64,000 nt of DNA from Herbiconiux ginsengi (GTDB lineage: Bacteria > Actinomycetota > Actinomycetes > Actinomycetales > Microbacteriaceae), in the NCBI RefSeq assembly GCF_900107435.1, contig NZ_FNPZ01000001.1, forward strand, positions 34,960 to 98,959, read 5' to 3'. This document shows positions 44,488 to 55,382 of this stretch, one piece after another. The position numbers were made by a program, and so were the translations under genes. The notes under the pieces are model-generated. The model was not told the DNA's origin and made no database searches. It was given only the letters and a program-made list of their open reading frames with translations. Each line of letters begins with the position of its first letter. Positions within the stretch are counted from its first letter, which is position 1.

Positions 44488-44765
44488 TCGTGGATGCTCC
44501 GTGTGTTCTGAGTTGGCCGTGTTCTGAGTTGGACCGTGGTCGCCTCGATCGGGCGGCTTTCCCGATGGGACACAACTTCTCAATGATAGTAGGAAGGGAG
44601 TCTGGGAGATCGCCACAGGCCAGCTGAATGCAGAGGTGAATTCCGCGTCGGCGGGCGTGTCCGGGTCGTGCCATAATTGCCCCTGGGTCTTCGACGGAGC
44701 AGGCCCGTTAATCCATCACAACGGATCGTCCGGCACGTACCTGCCGGTGAAGGAGTAATAGAACC

Positions 44766-45866
<1,101 letters not shown>

Positions 45867-45880
45867 CAGCAACCGTTCTA

Positions 45881-45917
45881 GACTCTGCCGTGGCCCCTCG
45901 AAGGCCACGGCAGAGTC
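45881..45917 (+). terminator. Terminator of the ABC ATPase gene
   Basis: GACTCTGCCGTGGCC, 7-nt loop, GGCCACGGCAGAGTC: a perfect 15-bp stem followed by GTTTCC, 15 bp after the stop. Confidence 0.85.
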
Positions 45918-45959
45918 GTTTCCGCACACGATCGCCGCGATCAGCACCTGGATGAACCC

Positions 45960-47240
45960 ATGAGCGCCTCCCTGAACATCACGTCGGCCACCGCCGACCC
46001 CGGTCTACTCGACCTGCCCTGGAACATGCCGCTGGACGAATGGCCAGACCGCTACATCGCGGCCCTCCCCAAAGGCATCTCGCGCCACCTCGTGCGCTTC
46101 GCCCACCTCTCCGGCCACGTCATCGCCATCAAGGAGACGACTGACGAGATGGCCAAGCGCGAATACGACATGCTGCGCACCCTGCAGCGCCTCGACGTGC
46201 CCTGCGTCGATCCGCTCGCCGTCATCACCAACCGAGCGGATGACGCGGGCGAGCCCCTGAACTCGGTGCTGGTCACCCGGCACCTCAAGTTCTCCCTCCC
46301 CTATCGGGCCCTGTTCTCGCAGCAGCTGCGCCCCGACACGGCCACCCGTCTGGTCGACGCCCTCGCGGTGCTGCTCGTGCGCCTGCACGTCATCGGCTTC
46401 TTCTGGGGTGACGTCTCGCTCTCCAACACGCTCTTCCGGCGCGACGCCGGCGCCTTCGCGGCCTACCTCGTCGACGCCGAGACGGGTCAGCTCTACGACG
46501 GCCTCTCGAACGGCCAGCGCGAAAACGACCTCGAGATCGCCCGCGTCAACATCGCCGGCGAGTTGATGGACCTCGAAGCCGGCGGCCGCGTCGACGAGGA
46601 ACTCGACCCGATCAAGCTCTCCGACGGCATCGTCGCGGCCTACCGCTCGCTCTGGAAGGAGCTGACGGGCTCCGAGTCGTTCAGCTCCTCGGAGCGGTGG
46701 CGCATCAACGAGCGCGTCGACCGCCTCAACGATCTCGGCTTCGACATCGAGGAGCTCGCCATCAAGACCACCGAGGGCGGCACCACGGTGCGCATCCAGC
46801 CGAAGGTGGTGGATGCCGGGCACCACCAGCGTCGCCTGCTGCGCCTCACCGGGCTCGACGCCCAGGAGAACCAGGCGCGGCGACTGCTCAACGACCTCGA
46901 CTCCTACACGGCGAAGTATGGCCGCAAGGACTATGACGAGGAGATGGTGGCGCACGAATGGCTGGCCAAGGTGTTCGAGCCCGTCATCCGCGCCATCCCG
47001 CGCGATCTGAAGGGCAAGCTCGAGCCGGCGGAGGTCTTCCACCAGCTGCTCGAGCACCGCTGGTTCATGAGCCAGGACCAGAACCGCGACGTGCCGCTGG
47101 CCGAAGCGCTCTCCTCCTACATCGACACGGTGCTCCGGCACCGTCGCGACGAGGCCACCGTGATCGACCCGCCCACCGGCACCTTCACCCTGGCCATCCC
47201 GCTGGCCGACGGCGAAGCCGACTGGCGCCAGAACGTCTGA
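45960..47240 (+). CDS. DUF4032 protein with a kinase-like N-terminal half
   Basis: 426 aa. Residues about 30-200 look like a degraded or atypical protein-kinase fold: a Lys in VIAIKET (about 58), a helix with Glu (KREYDMLRTL), FFWGDVSLSNTLF (catalytic-loop Asp and Asn, about 153-163) and LVDAETG (metal Asp, about 176). The DUF4032 domain follows (about 225-400: RWRINERVDRLNDLGFDIEE, LEHRWFMSQ). The family is conserved in actinobacteria without a known function. Phosphotransfer is inferred from residues only. It is convergent with rlmB across a long inverted repeat. Confidence 0.85.
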   Translation: MSASLNITSATADPGLLDLPWNMPLDEWPDRYIAALPKGISRHLVRFAHLSGHVIAIKETTDEMAKREYDMLRTLQRLDVPCVDPLAVITNRADDAGEPLNSVLVTRHLKFSLPYRALFSQQLRPDTATRLVDALAVLLVRLHVIGFFWGDVSLSNTLFRRDAGAFAAYLVDAETGQLYDGLSNGQRENDLEIARVNIAGELMDLEAGGRVDEELDPIKLSDGIVAAYRSLWKELTGSESFSSSERWRINERVDRLNDLGFDIEELAIKTTEGGTTVRIQPKVVDAGHHQRRLLRLTGLDAQENQARRLLNDLDSYTAKYGRKDYDEEMVAHEWLAKVFEPVIRAIPRDLKGKLEPAEVFHQLLEHRWFMSQDQNRDVPLAEALSSYIDTVLRHRRDEATVIDPPTGTFTLAIPLADGEADWRQNV

Positions 47241-47243
47241 CCT

Positions 47244-47310
47244 CCTCGCGACCCGCCAAAATCCGCCCCTCGACCGGCGATATCAGGGCGGATTTTGGCG
47301 GGTCGCGAGG
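47244..47310. terminator. Perfect 25-bp inverted repeat between convergent genes
   Basis: Arms 47244-47268 (begins CCTCGCGACCCGCCAAAA) and 47286-47310 are exactly complementary around a 17-nt loop. A further half-arm GGTCGCGAGG follows at about 47323. It starts 3 bp after the stop of the DUF4032 gene and ends 23 bp before the stop of rlmB. Without a T-run it is an unusual terminator. Confidence 0.75.
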
Positions 47311-47333
47311 ATTGAGTGCGAGGGTCGCGAGGG

Positions 47334-48368
47334 TTACGAGGAGCGCTGACGGGCGATCTCGTAGAGGGTGACCGAGGCCGCGATACCGGCGTTCAGCGAC
47401 TCCGTGCCCGAAGAGATCGGGATGGAGACGACCGCATCGCAGGTCTCGGTCACGAGACGGCTCAGGCCCTTGCCTTCGTTGCCCACCACGACCACGATCG
47501 GGCCCTCGGCGAAATCGAGCCCGGGGAGGCTGACGTCGCCGTCGCCGTCGAGGCCGATCACGAAGACACCGCGGGCCTTGAAGGCCTTGAGCGTCTGCGT
47601 GAGGTTCGACGCCATGGCCACGGGGGTGCGCGCGGCGGCACCCGCCGAGGTCTTCCACGCCGACGCCGTCACGCCCACCGAGCGACGCTGCGGCACGATC
47701 ACGCCGTGTCCGCCGAATGCGGCGGTCGAGCGGATGATGGCACCGAGGTTGCGCGGATCGGTGATGCCGTCGAGCGCCACGAACAGCGGCGTCTTGTGCT
47801 TCGCGAGCACCTCGTCGAGCAGGGTCTCCGGATGCGCGTACTCGTAGGGCGGAACCTTCAGCGCGAGCCCCTGGTGCACCGAGTCGTGGCCGGAGAGGCG
47901 GTCGAGCTCGGGGCGCATGACCTCCATCACCGGGATGCCGCGCTTGTTGGCCAGCGACAGCGCCTCCTTGACACGCTCGTCGACCTCCACCCGGAAGGCC
48001 ACGTAGAGCGCTGTCGCGGGGATGTGCGCGCGCAGCGCCTCCACGACCGAGTTGCGGCCGGTGACGATCTCGCTGTCATCCGCCTTCTTCACGCGACGGG
48101 CGGGAGCGGTGCGTGGCGCATCCTGACCCCGCTCGTTCGACGACCGGGTGCCGGGCGGACGCTTTCCGCCGGAAGCGGCCGCGTAGCGCTCGCGCGCCGC
48201 CTTCGCCTTGCCCGCGGGGTGGTAGGGCCGGTCTTCGGCCTTCGGCGTGGGCTTCTTGCCCTCGAGAGCCTGGCGACCCTGACCGCCCGATCCGACGGCC
48301 TTGCTGCCCTTGGTGCCCCTGCGTACGGCGCCGGCCCTCGAGGGGCGGCCCGTTCCTGATTTAGCCAT
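47334..48368 (-). CDS. rlmB: 23S rRNA (guanosine-2'-O-)-methyltransferase, TrmH/SpoU family
   Basis: 344 aa from ATG 48368. A basic, Gly/Ser/Lys-rich tail of about 85 residues, usual in actinobacteria, precedes the substrate-binding domain (about 95-170, [20 protein letters not shown]) and the SPOUT domain (about 180-344). The three knot motifs are [35 protein letters not shown] and [20 protein letters not shown]. It methylates the ribose of a peptidyl-transferase guanosine (G2251 in E. coli numbering). It overlaps cysS by 8 bp. Confidence 0.93.
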   Translation of the reverse strand: MAKSGTGRPSRAGAVRRGTKGSKAVGSGGQGRQALEGKKPTPKAEDRPYHPAGKAKAARERYAAASGGKRPPGTRSSNERGQDAPRTAPARRVKKADDSEIVTGRNSVVEALRAHIPATALYVAFRVEVDERVKEALSLANKRGIPVMEVMRPELDRLSGHDSVHQGLALKVPPYEYAHPETLLDEVLAKHKTPLFVALDGITDPRNLGAIIRSTAAFGGHGVIVPQRRSVGVTASAWKTSAGAAARTPVAMASNLTQTLKAFKARGVFVIGLDGDGDVSLPGLDFAEGPIVVVVGNEGKGLSRLVTETCDAVVSIPISSGTESLNAGIAASVTLYEIARQRSS

Positions 48369-49794
48369 CGAGACTCCAGTGCGCGCCGTTCGGCGTGTCT
48401 TCAATTGATATTCCGGCTTGTCCGAGTTCGTCCCGGATGCGATCCGCGGTTGCGAAGTCGCGGTTGGTGCGCGCCGTCTCCCGATCGGAGATGAGGCTCT
48501 CGACCAGAGTACCCAGTGCCCGCTCGGCGGCGGCGTCCCCGCCGGTGGCCCATTCGGGCGAGAGCGGGTTGATGCCGAGGACCTCGGTCATGGCGAGCAC
48601 CTGGCCGAGGAGCGTCGCGGTCTCGGCGAGGTCTTCGTCGTCGAGCGCGGCGTTGCCGCGGCGCACCGTCTCGTGGATGACGGCGATGGCCTGCGGAACG
48701 CTCAGGTCGTCATCCATCGCCTCACGGAACTCGGCGGGGATGACGAGCTCGGAGGTGCCCGCGAACCGGGTGCCGGCCAGTCGCCGCTCGGCGCGCTCGA
48801 GGAAGCCCTCGATGCGCGACACCGCGGCCTCGGCCTCGGCCAGCGCGCCGTCGTGGAACTCGAGCGTCGAGCGGTAGTGCGCCGCGCCGAGGTAGTAGCG
48901 CAGCACGACGGGGCGCGCCGACCCGATCAGCTCGGAGGCGAAGATCGAGTTGCCGAGCGACTTCGACATCTTCTGACCGGTCACGGCGACGAGGCCGTTG
49001 TGGATCCAGAGATTGGCGAACGGATCACCGGCCGCGTGCGATTGCGCCACCTCGTTCTCGTGGTGCGGGAAGCGCAGATCGAGCCCGCCGCCGTGGATGT
49101 CGAATTGCGCACCGAGGTACTTGGTCGACATCGCGGAGCACTCGATGTGCCAGCCCGGCCGCCCGCGACCCCAGGGGCTCGGGAACGCCGCCGATTCGGG
49201 TTCGCCCGGCTTGTGGCCCTTCCAGAGCGCGAAGTCGCGCACATCCTTCTTGCCGCGCGAATCGGAGTCGGTGGCGGGCGCCATGTCGTCGAGCTTCTGA
49301 TGCGTCAGCTCGCCGTAGTCGGGCCAGCTCGCGGTGTCGAAGTACACGTCGCCGGTGCCGTCGTCGGTGGCGTAGGCGTGCCCGGCGTCGATGAGGCGCT
49401 GGATGATGGCCTGCATCTCCGGGATGCTCGCGGTCGCGCGCGGCTCGTAAGTGGGGGGAAGCACGCCGATCGCGGTGTAGGCGGCCGTGAACTCGAGCTC
49501 GATGCGATAGGCCAGCGCCCACCATTCCTCAGGGCTGCCGGCCGCGGCGCTCTCGGCGGCGTTGATGAGGATCTTGTCGTCGATGTCGGTGACGTTGCGC
49601 ACGAAGGTAACGGCGTAGCCGCTGTAGGAGAGCCAGCGGCGCAACTGGTCGTAGACCAGCGCGGAACGGAGGTGGCCGATGTGCGGAGACGACTGCACGG
49701 TGGGCCCGCAGACGTAGATCCCGACCTGGCCCGGGACGAGAGGCGTGAAGTCGGTGAGCGCGCGGGCCTTGGAATCATGGAGTCGCAGAGTCAC
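48361..49794 (-). CDS. cysS: Cysteinyl-tRNA synthetase
   Basis: 477 aa, full length. The class I motifs are HIGH as [14 protein letters not shown] (about 36) and KMSKS as [10 protein letters not shown] (about 275). The zinc ligands are Cys in VCGPTVQ, Cys in WHIECSAMS and [15 protein letters not shown]. It charges tRNA-Cys. It is not the MshC paralogue, which lacks the anticodon-binding C-terminal part seen here ([15 protein letters not shown] to the end). It is co-transcribed with rlmB downstream. Confidence 0.97.
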   Translation of the reverse strand: MTLRLHDSKARALTDFTPLVPGQVGIYVCGPTVQSSPHIGHLRSALVYDQLRRWLSYSGYAVTFVRNVTDIDDKILINAAESAAAGSPEEWWALAYRIELEFTAAYTAIGVLPPTYEPRATASIPEMQAIIQRLIDAGHAYATDDGTGDVYFDTASWPDYGELTHQKLDDMAPATDSDSRGKKDVRDFALWKGHKPGEPESAAFPSPWGRGRPGWHIECSAMSTKYLGAQFDIHGGGLDLRFPHHENEVAQSHAAGDPFANLWIHNGLVAVTGQKMSKSLGNSIFASELIGSARPVVLRYYLGAAHYRSTLEFHDGALAEAEAAVSRIEGFLERAERRLAGTRFAGTSELVIPAEFREAMDDDLSVPQAIAVIHETVRRGNAALDDEDLAETATLLGQVLAMTEVLGINPLSPEWATGGDAAAERALGTLVESLISDRETARTNRDFATADRIRDELGQAGISIEDTPNGAHWSLDG

Positions 49795-49856
49795 TGCGTT
49801 AGTTTACTGTGCTGGTGCCGCAGAGCAGGCTCCGCGGCACCAGCCGGAACCCGGTG

Positions 49857-50693
49857 CTACTGCTGGATGAAGGCGAGGAGGTCGGGGTTGAGGGTGTCAG
49901 CGTGCGTCGTGAGCATGCCGTGCGGAAAGCCCTCGTAGATCTTGAGGGTGGAGTTGCTGAGCAGCTCGTGCTGCTTGAGCGAAGCGTCCTTGTAGGGCAC
50001 GATCTGGTCGTCGTCGCCCTGCGTGACCAGGACCGGAACGGAGATCGCCTTCAGATCATCGGTCTGGTCGGTCTCGGAGAACGCCTTGATGCCCTCGTAG
50101 TGGGCCAGAGCGCTCCCCATCATGCCCTGGCGCCACCAGTTGGCGACCACGGGCTCGGACACCGTGACGCCGGGGCGGTTGAATCCGTAGAACGGCCCGG
50201 ATGCCACGGCCTGGAAGAATTCGGCCCGGTTCGCGGCCAGCGCGGCACGGAAGTCGTCGAACACCGAGATGGGCAGCCCCTCGGGGTTGGCGTCGGTCTG
50301 CACCATCAGCGGAGGCACGGAGGACACGAGGACGGCTTTCGCCACTCGCCCCTGCGGTTCGCCGTACTGGGCGACGTAGCGCGCGACCTGACCGCCGCCG
50401 GTGGAGTGCCCGATGTGGATGGCGTTGCGCAGATCGAGGTGCTCGACCACCGCCGAGGCATCGCTGGCGTAGTGGTCCATGTCGTTGCCGGTCGCGGTCT
50501 GGGAGGACCGTCCGTGACCGCGCCGATCGCTGGCGATCACACGGTAGCCGTGCCCGAGGAAGAAGAGCATCTGGGCGTCCCAGTCATCCGCGGAGAGGGG
50601 CCATCCGTGGTGGAACATGATGGGCTGGGCGTCGCGGTTGCCCCAGTCCTTGTAGAAGATCTCCGTGCCATCGTCAGTCGTTACGAACGCCAT
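49857..50693 (-). CDS. Alpha/beta hydrolase (non-haem chloroperoxidase-like)
   Basis: 278 aa from ATG 50693, with GGAGAG 6 nt upstream. The oxyanion region is MFHHGWPLSADDWDAQMLFF, the nucleophile elbow GHSTGGGQ (Ser about 99), the acid Asp in QGDDDQIVP and the His in FPHGM. This set is that of cofactor-free haloperoxidases and related perhydrolases. It may hydrolyse esters or form peracids. It breaks the cysS-ispDF series conserved in mycobacteria, so it looks inserted. Confidence 0.92.
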   Translation of the reverse strand: MAFVTTDDGTEIFYKDWGNRDAQPIMFHHGWPLSADDWDAQMLFFLGHGYRVIASDRRGHGRSSQTATGNDMDHYASDASAVVEHLDLRNAIHIGHSTGGGQVARYVAQYGEPQGRVAKAVLVSSVPPLMVQTDANPEGLPISVFDDFRAALAANRAEFFQAVASGPFYGFNRPGVTVSEPVVANWWRQGMMGSALAHYEGIKAFSETDQTDDLKAISVPVLVTQGDDDQIVPYKDASLKQHELLSNSTLKIYEGFPHGMLTTHADTLNPDLLAFIQQ

Positions 50694-50739
50694 GATCACT
50701 CTCCGTTTGCCTGTCGCCCCACCTTTGTGTGCGACCAGC

Positions 50740-51921
50740 CTAGACGGAGACGAGACAGGTGGCTATGGCCGTCAGACCCTCTCCCCGACCCGGGAAACCC
50801 AGGCCGTCGGTGGTCGTGGCCGACACCGAGACGGGTGCGCCGAGGATCGACGTGAGCAGCGCATCCGCCTCCACCTTGCGGGGGGCGAAGCGGGGGCGGT
50901 TGCCGATGAGCTGCACCGAGACATTGCCGATGCGGAATCCGGCGGCGGAGAGGATGTCGCGGGTGCGCGCCAGGAAGACGTCGCCGTGAGCGCCGGCCAA
51001 CTCGGGGTCGGCGGTGCCGAAGCGGCTGCCCAGGTCGCCGAGACCGGCGGCGCCGAGCAGGGCGTCGCAGATGGCGTGGGCCACGACGTCGCCGTCGCTG
51101 TGACCGGCGAGGCCCGGTTCGCCGGGCCAGTGCAGGCCGGCGAGCCAGAGCTCCGCCTCGGGGTCGAAGGCGTGCGCGTCGACGCCGACGCCGGTGCGCG
51201 GCAGGGGCGCTCGGCCGAAGGAGCCCTGACGCCGCAGCACGTCTTCTGCCCGCTCCAGGTCGTCGGCCGTGGTGATCTTGAACGCGAGCGCCGACCCGGC
51301 CACGACGCCCACAGGATGCCCGGCCTCGCGCACCAGCGCGGCGTCGTCGGTGAAGTCGGCGGCGGCCAGCGCGTAGGCCTCGACGAGATGCGTCCGCGGA
51401 AAACCCTGGGGGGTCTGCACCGCGGTGAGCTTCGAGCGGTCGATCGTGTCGCGCACGGTGCCGTCGCCGGCCACGCCCTTGATGGTGTCGGTGACCGGGA
51501 GACCCGGGATGACCCCGTGGCCCAGGTCGCGAACGGCCGCCACCACGCGGTCAAAGACGTCGGGCGGAGTGAACACCCGGGCGGCGTCGTGCACGAGCAC
51601 GACCTCCACCTCGGGCGGGAGCACCTCGAGGCCCGCAGCGACCGAGCGCTGACGCGTGTCCCCGCCGGCCACCACGACCGCGGGCATGCGCAGCTCGTCG
51701 AGCTGAGCGGATGCCGCGCTCACGAGGGCCGCCGGAACGACGACCACGAGGGCCGCCTCCTCGGACATGCCGCGAACGGCATCCATCGATCGCGACAGGA
51801 TGCTCCGGCCGCCGATCTCGACGAACGCCTTCGGTTCGGGGCGGCCGAGACGGCTGCCCGACCCGGCGGCGACCACGATCACCCCCACCGAAGCGGGGGC
51901 CGCCGAGGGGCGCTGCTCCAC
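50740..51921 (-). CDS. ispDF: Bifunctional IspD/IspF enzyme of isoprenoid synthesis
   Basis: 393 aa. Residues 1-232 are IspD ([20 protein letters not shown] for CTP binding, [18 protein letters not shown]-type AVQTPQGF). Residues 242-393 are IspF (the zinc Asp-x-His as DAH 248-250, [36 protein letters not shown]). IspD makes CDP-methylerythritol and IspF cyclises the later intermediate in the MEP pathway. They are separate genes in mycobacteria, fused here. GTG 51921 is the only plausible start; it lies 34 bp after the carD stop without a clear ribosome site. Confidence 0.95.
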   Translation of the reverse strand: MEQRPSAAPASVGVIVVAAGSGSRLGRPEPKAFVEIGGRSILSRSMDAVRGMSEEAALVVVVPAALVSAASAQLDELRMPAVVVAGGDTRQRSVAAGLEVLPPEVEVVLVHDAARVFTPPDVFDRVVAAVRDLGHGVIPGLPVTDTIKGVAGDGTVRDTIDRSKLTAVQTPQGFPRTHLVEAYALAAADFTDDAALVREAGHPVGVVAGSALAFKITTADDLERAEDVLRRQGSFGRAPLPRTGVGVDAHAFDPEAELWLAGLHWPGEPGLAGHSDGDVVAHAICDALLGAAGLGDLGSRFGTADPELAGAHGDVFLARTRDILSAAGFRIGNVSVQLIGNRPRFAPRKVEADALLTSILGAPVSVSATTTDGLGFPGRGEGLTAIATCLVSV

Positions 51922-51955
51922 GGCAGAACCGGAACCGATGACGAGACGGAGCGGG

Positions 51956-52438
51956 CTAGGAGGCCAGCACCTCGTCGAGCACCAGCGAGGCCTTCTCCTC
52001 GTCGGTCTTCTCGGCGAGAGCGAGCTCGGAGATCAGGATCTGACGGGCCTTCGCGAGCATGCGCTTCTCACCGGCGGAGAGACCGCGGTCTTGGTCGCGG
52101 CGCCACAGGTCGCGCACGACCTCGCTCACCTTGATGACGTCGCCCGACGCGAGCTTCTCGAGGTTCGCCTTGTAGCGGCGCGACCAGTTCGTGGGCTCTT
52201 CTGTGAAGGGGGCGCGCAGCACTTCGAACACCTTGTCGAGGCCCTCGCGGCCGATGACGTCACGCACGCCGACCAGGTCGACGTTGTCGGCGGGTACCTC
52301 GATCGTCAGGTCACCCTGCGTCACACGGAGTTTGAGGTAGATTTTCTCTTCGCCCTTGATGACCCGGGTCTTCACCTCGGAAATCGTTGCGGCTCCGTGG
52401 TGGGGGTAAACGACTGTTTCGCCAACCTCAAAAAGCAT
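51956..52438 (-). CDS. carD: CarD-family RNA polymerase-binding transcription factor
   Basis: 160 aa. The N-terminal Tudor-like RNAP-interacting domain (about 1-55) has [17 protein letters not shown]. The helical DNA-contact domain follows, with [20 protein letters not shown]; its Trp about 85 is the residue that wedges open promoters in known CarD. It stabilises open complexes at rRNA and housekeeping promoters. It is followed by ispDF as in mycobacteria. Confidence 0.97.
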   Translation of the reverse strand: MLFEVGETVVYPHHGAATISEVKTRVIKGEEKIYLKLRVTQGDLTIEVPADNVDLVGVRDVIGREGLDKVFEVLRAPFTEEPTNWSRRYKANLEKLASGDVIKVSEVVRDLWRRDQDRGLSAGEKRMLAKARQILISELALAEKTDEEKASLVLDEVLAS

Positions 52439-52564
52439 GAATGGATGTCCTTCCGTGGCTACCAGGATACCACAGGGGGTATGTAGTTAGGGTGTCCTAA
52501 CCAGCCCACGGAGGCCCGCTCGTTGTAAGCTCGAGCCAAAGCGTTTACGACTCTGGAGGGTCTT

Positions 52565-53155
52565 GTGAGAGCTCGGTTCGCGGCATCCGTTCTGGTGGTC
52601 GCCCTCGTCGGCTTCGGCACTGCCGGGTGTGCGTTCATCACCCCGCAGGCCACCACGAACATCGTCGAGACCTCCGACGGCGTCAACGCCACGATCGGGC
52701 AGGTCCACGTGCGCAACGCCACACTGATCAGCGAAGACGGCACCCTCGCGAGCATGCTCGTGTCATTCGTGAACTCCGGCGACGACAGCCAGAAGCTCAC
52801 CGTGCAGTATGAAGACGGCGCCACCGGCGAGCGCGCCAGCCAGCAGGTCACCGTGCCCGGCGAGAGCGCCATCACGAGCTTCGGCGCCGACGGCGGCGAG
52901 CAGATCCTGCTCAACAACGTCTCGAAGCCGGGCAGCCTCTTCCCGGTCTACTTCCAGTACGGCGACGTCGAGGGCAAGCAGGTGCTCGTGCCCGTGCTCA
53001 ACACGAGCCTGCCGGAGTATGACGGCCTGGCGCCGACACCGACCCCCACCATGACGCTCCTCCAGTCGCCGCCGCCGACGCTCGTCGAGACGCCTCACGA
53101 CGGCCAGGCGCCGTCCACCGGCGAGCCGACTCCCACCGAGACTCCCGCCGGCTAA
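52565..53155 (+). CDS. LpqE-like lipoprotein
   Basis: 196 aa from GTG 52565, with TGGAGGG upstream. The signal peptide ends in the lipobox FGTAGC (Cys about 21). An immunoglobulin-like beta domain (about 35-155) has VHVRNATLISEDG and VPGESAITSFGADGG. The tail is a Thr/Pro-rich stretch. Position opposite carD matches Rv3584 (LpqE) in Mycobacterium, which supports homology. The domain resembles copper-chaperone (PCuAC/DUF461) folds, but no metal motif is visible. Function unknown. Confidence 0.85.
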   Translation: MRARFAASVLVVALVGFGTAGCAFITPQATTNIVETSDGVNATIGQVHVRNATLISEDGTLASMLVSFVNSGDDSQKLTVQYEDGATGERASQQVTVPGESAITSFGADGGEQILLNNVSKPGSLFPVYFQYGDVEGKQVLVPVLNTSLPEYDGLAPTPTPTMTLLQSPPPTLVETPHDGQAPSTGEPTPTETPAG

Positions 53156-53262
53156 GAGATTCCGCCCGTTGCTCGGGCCCGGCAACCGAGCTGTGCTGGC
53201 TGCCGAGGGGGCCGTGCTTCGCGCGGCCTCCTCGGGCGTCGCCGGTCCTTGCCCGGCGCCGC

Positions 53263-53316
53263 GCGACATGTTCGCGTGAGGTCGCTTCGCGGCCTCGCGC
53301 TCACCCTGGGTCGTCG
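53263..53316 (-). repeat. Dispersed 54-bp repeat, copy 2
   Basis: Inverted copy of 32810-32863 with two mismatches in 54. It lies in the 250-bp gap between the lipoprotein gene and the regX3 stop. That gap otherwise holds only GC-rich DNA without a gene. Confidence 0.85.
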
Positions 53317-53405
53317 ACAAAGGCCTGTTGCGTGCGGTGCCGCACCTAAGTCGTCGGGAAACGAGATGGCGGTACGCCTGTTTCGGCGATACCGCCGTGC
53401 TTCAC

Positions 53406-54086
53406 TCAGCCTTCGAAGCGGTACCCCAACCCCCGCACCGTCACCAGCAGGGTGGGCTCCGAGGGCAGCTTCTCGATCTTCGAGCGGATGCGCTTGATGT
53501 GCACGTCGAGGGTCTTGGTGTCGCCGAAGTAGTCGGAACCCCAGACCCGGTCGATCAGCTGACCGCGGGTCAGCACACGCCCCGCGTTCCGCAGCAGCAG
53601 CTCGAGCAGTTCGAATTCCTTCAGAGGCATGGCCACCTCTTTGCCGTTCACGGCCACGGTGTGCCGCTCGACGTCCATCGACACCGGACCGGCCACGAGC
53701 TGCGGCTCGGCGGCATCCAGCACCTCCAGCTGACGCCGCAGCACGGCCCGGATCCGCGCGAGCAGCTCGCGCGTCGAATACGGCTTCGTGACGTAGTCGT
53801 CGGCGCCGAGCTCGAGGCCCACCACGATGTCGATCTCGGAGTCCTTGGCGGTGAGCATGATGATCGGCACCGACGACCGGGTGCGGATCTCGCGGCACAC
53901 TTCCGTGCCGGGGATGCCCGGGATCATCAGGTCGAGCAGGATGATGTCGACCCCGCCGCGGTCGAACTCGCTGATGGCGCTCGGCCCGTCGGGCGCAACG
54001 GTCACGCCGTAGCCCTCGCGGCGGAGCAGGTAGCTGAGCGGTTCGCTCAGCGCGGCTTCGTCTTCGACCAGCAGGATGTGGGTCAT
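53406..54086 (-). CDS. regX3: Phosphate-response regulator RegX3 (PhoP/PhoB type)
   Basis: 226 aa. The receiver domain has DE in LLVEDE, phosphoacceptor Asp52 (IILLDLMIPG), Thr in MLTAKDSEID and Lys in VTKPYSTREL. The winged helix (about 130-226) has VAMPLKEFELLELLLRNAGR and DTKTLDVHIKRIRSKIE. It matches RegX3/PhoP closely, and senX3, phoU and gpm neighbours confirm it. Its start overlaps the senX3 stop (ATGA). It should bind the 11-bp direct repeats found before phoU and before the Pls-like operon. Confidence 0.93.
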   Translation of the reverse strand: MTHILLVEDEAALSEPLSYLLRREGYGVTVAPDGPSAISEFDRGGVDIILLDLMIPGIPGTEVCREIRTRSSVPIIMLTAKDSEIDIVVGLELGADDYVTKPYSTRELLARIRAVLRRQLEVLDAAEPQLVAGPVSMDVERHTVAVNGKEVAMPLKEFELLELLLRNAGRVLTRGQLIDRVWGSDYFGDTKTLDVHIKRIRSKIEKLPSEPTLLVTVRGLGYRFEG

Positions 54087-55237
54087 CGTTTCTCTCCTTG
54101 AGGAAGTGCCGAGGCGGGGGGCGCCTCCGGAAGCCGGATGGTGAACGTCGAGCCCTGGCCGATCTGCGACCAGGCGCGGATGTCTCCACCGTGGTTCTGC
54201 ACGACGTGCTTCACGATGCTGAGCCCGAGTCCGGTTCCACCCGTGTTGCGCGACCGCGCCTGGTCGACGCGGAAGAACCGCTCGAACACGCGCGGGAGAT
54301 CTTCGTCGGGGATGCCGATCCCCTGGTCGGTCACCACGAGCTCCACGACACCCTCGTCGTGGTGCACGCCGATGCCGACGCGCGATCCGTCGGGCGAGTA
54401 CTGCACGGCGTTGGCGATCAGGTTGTTGATGGCGAGGGTGAGCAGCGCTTCGTCGCCCATCACCTGCACGTGCTTGGCGCCGCCGACGGCGAGCGTCATC
54501 CCCCGCGCGTCCGCCACCACGTGGTTCTGGTCGACGGCGGAGGCCACCACCTCGTCGAGGTCGATGCGCACGGCCGCCGCCAGGATGTCGGTGGACTGCA
54601 GTCGCGAGAGCTCGATGATCTCCCGGGTGATCTGCGAGAGGCGGGTGGCCTCGGTGCCCATCCGCTTCGCGAAGCGACGCACCTGCTCCGGGTCGTCGGA
54701 GGCCGGGTCGAGAGCCTCGGCGAGCAGGGCGATGGCGCCGATCGGCGTCTTCAGCTCGTGACTGATGTTCGCGATGAAGTCACGGCGCACCTCTTCGAGG
54801 CGGTAGGCATCGGTGCGGTCCTCCGCCAGCACGAGCACGTAACGGCTGCCGAGCCGCGCGGCCTGCACGTCGAGATGGATGCTCGCCTCGCCGAACGGTC
54901 CCCGGGCGAGCGTCACCTCCTCGCTCACCGACTCGCCGGTGCTGCGCACGCGGGCCACGATCTCGAGGATCTCCTCGTGCACCAGCAGCTGGTTCACCAC
55001 GAGTCCGTAGGTATAGGCCTTCGCCGAGGACTTGACCACGTTGTTCGACGGGTCGAGCACGAGGCCGGCGGAGTCGAGGGCGTCGATCACCTGATCCACC
55101 CCGTCGGGCACCGCGGAGGAGACGACGGTGACCGCGTTGTTTCCCCGCCGTTCAGCCATGTGGAGCAAGATGACGAATCCCGCTCCCACAGCGAGGCCGA
55201 GTGCCACAGACAACAGCACCAACCAGCCTGTTTCCAT
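54083..55237 (-). CDS. senX3: Phosphate-sensing histidine kinase SenX3 (PhoR type)
   Basis: 384 aa from ATG 55237. TAGTGT stands 8 nt upstream on the minus strand, so the longer frame to 55315 is rejected. One N-terminal membrane helix (4-27) precedes a PAS domain (about 45-145, SAGLVLDPSNNVVKSS). HisKA with His160 in NISHELKTP and the ATPase domain (NLIANAVQYSP, DQGIGIP, GTGLGLSIV) follow. It phosphorylates RegX3 when phosphate is scarce; PhoU damps this in related systems. Confidence 0.94.
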   Translation of the reverse strand: METGWLVLLSVALGLAVGAGFVILLHMAERRGNNAVTVVSSAVPDGVDQVIDALDSAGLVLDPSNNVVKSSAKAYTYGLVVNQLLVHEEILEIVARVRSTGESVSEEVTLARGPFGEASIHLDVQAARLGSRYVLVLAEDRTDAYRLEEVRRDFIANISHELKTPIGAIALLAEALDPASDDPEQVRRFAKRMGTEATRLSQITREIIELSRLQSTDILAAAVRIDLDEVVASAVDQNHVVADARGMTLAVGGAKHVQVMGDEALLTLAINNLIANAVQYSPDGSRVGIGVHHDEGVVELVVTDQGIGIPDEDLPRVFERFFRVDQARSRNTGGTGLGLSIVKHVVQNHGGDIRAWSQIGQGSTFTIRLPEAPPASALPQGEKR

Positions 55238-55309
55238 AGCCACTACACTAGTGAGTCCCCCTGGGCCCGAGGCCCGGTATCCCATGGCGGAGCCGTTGCT
55301 TCCTGGACT

Positions 55310-55342
55310 GTTCAACTTCCCGGCACCTCGCGTTAACCTGCC
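55310..55342 (+). promoter_or_regulatory. PHO-box-like direct repeats in the senX3-phoU gap
   Basis: Three contiguous 11-mers: GTTCAACTTCC, CGGCACCTCGC, GTTAACCTGCC. They match the PHO unit at 8, 7 and 9 of 11 positions. The place (between the kinase and phoU, 40 bp before phoU) is where Streptomyces carries its autoregulatory PHO boxes. Confidence 0.5.
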
Positions 55343-55382
55343 CCGGGAAGGATTGCATCACCGAAGAAAGGACCCTGCACGC

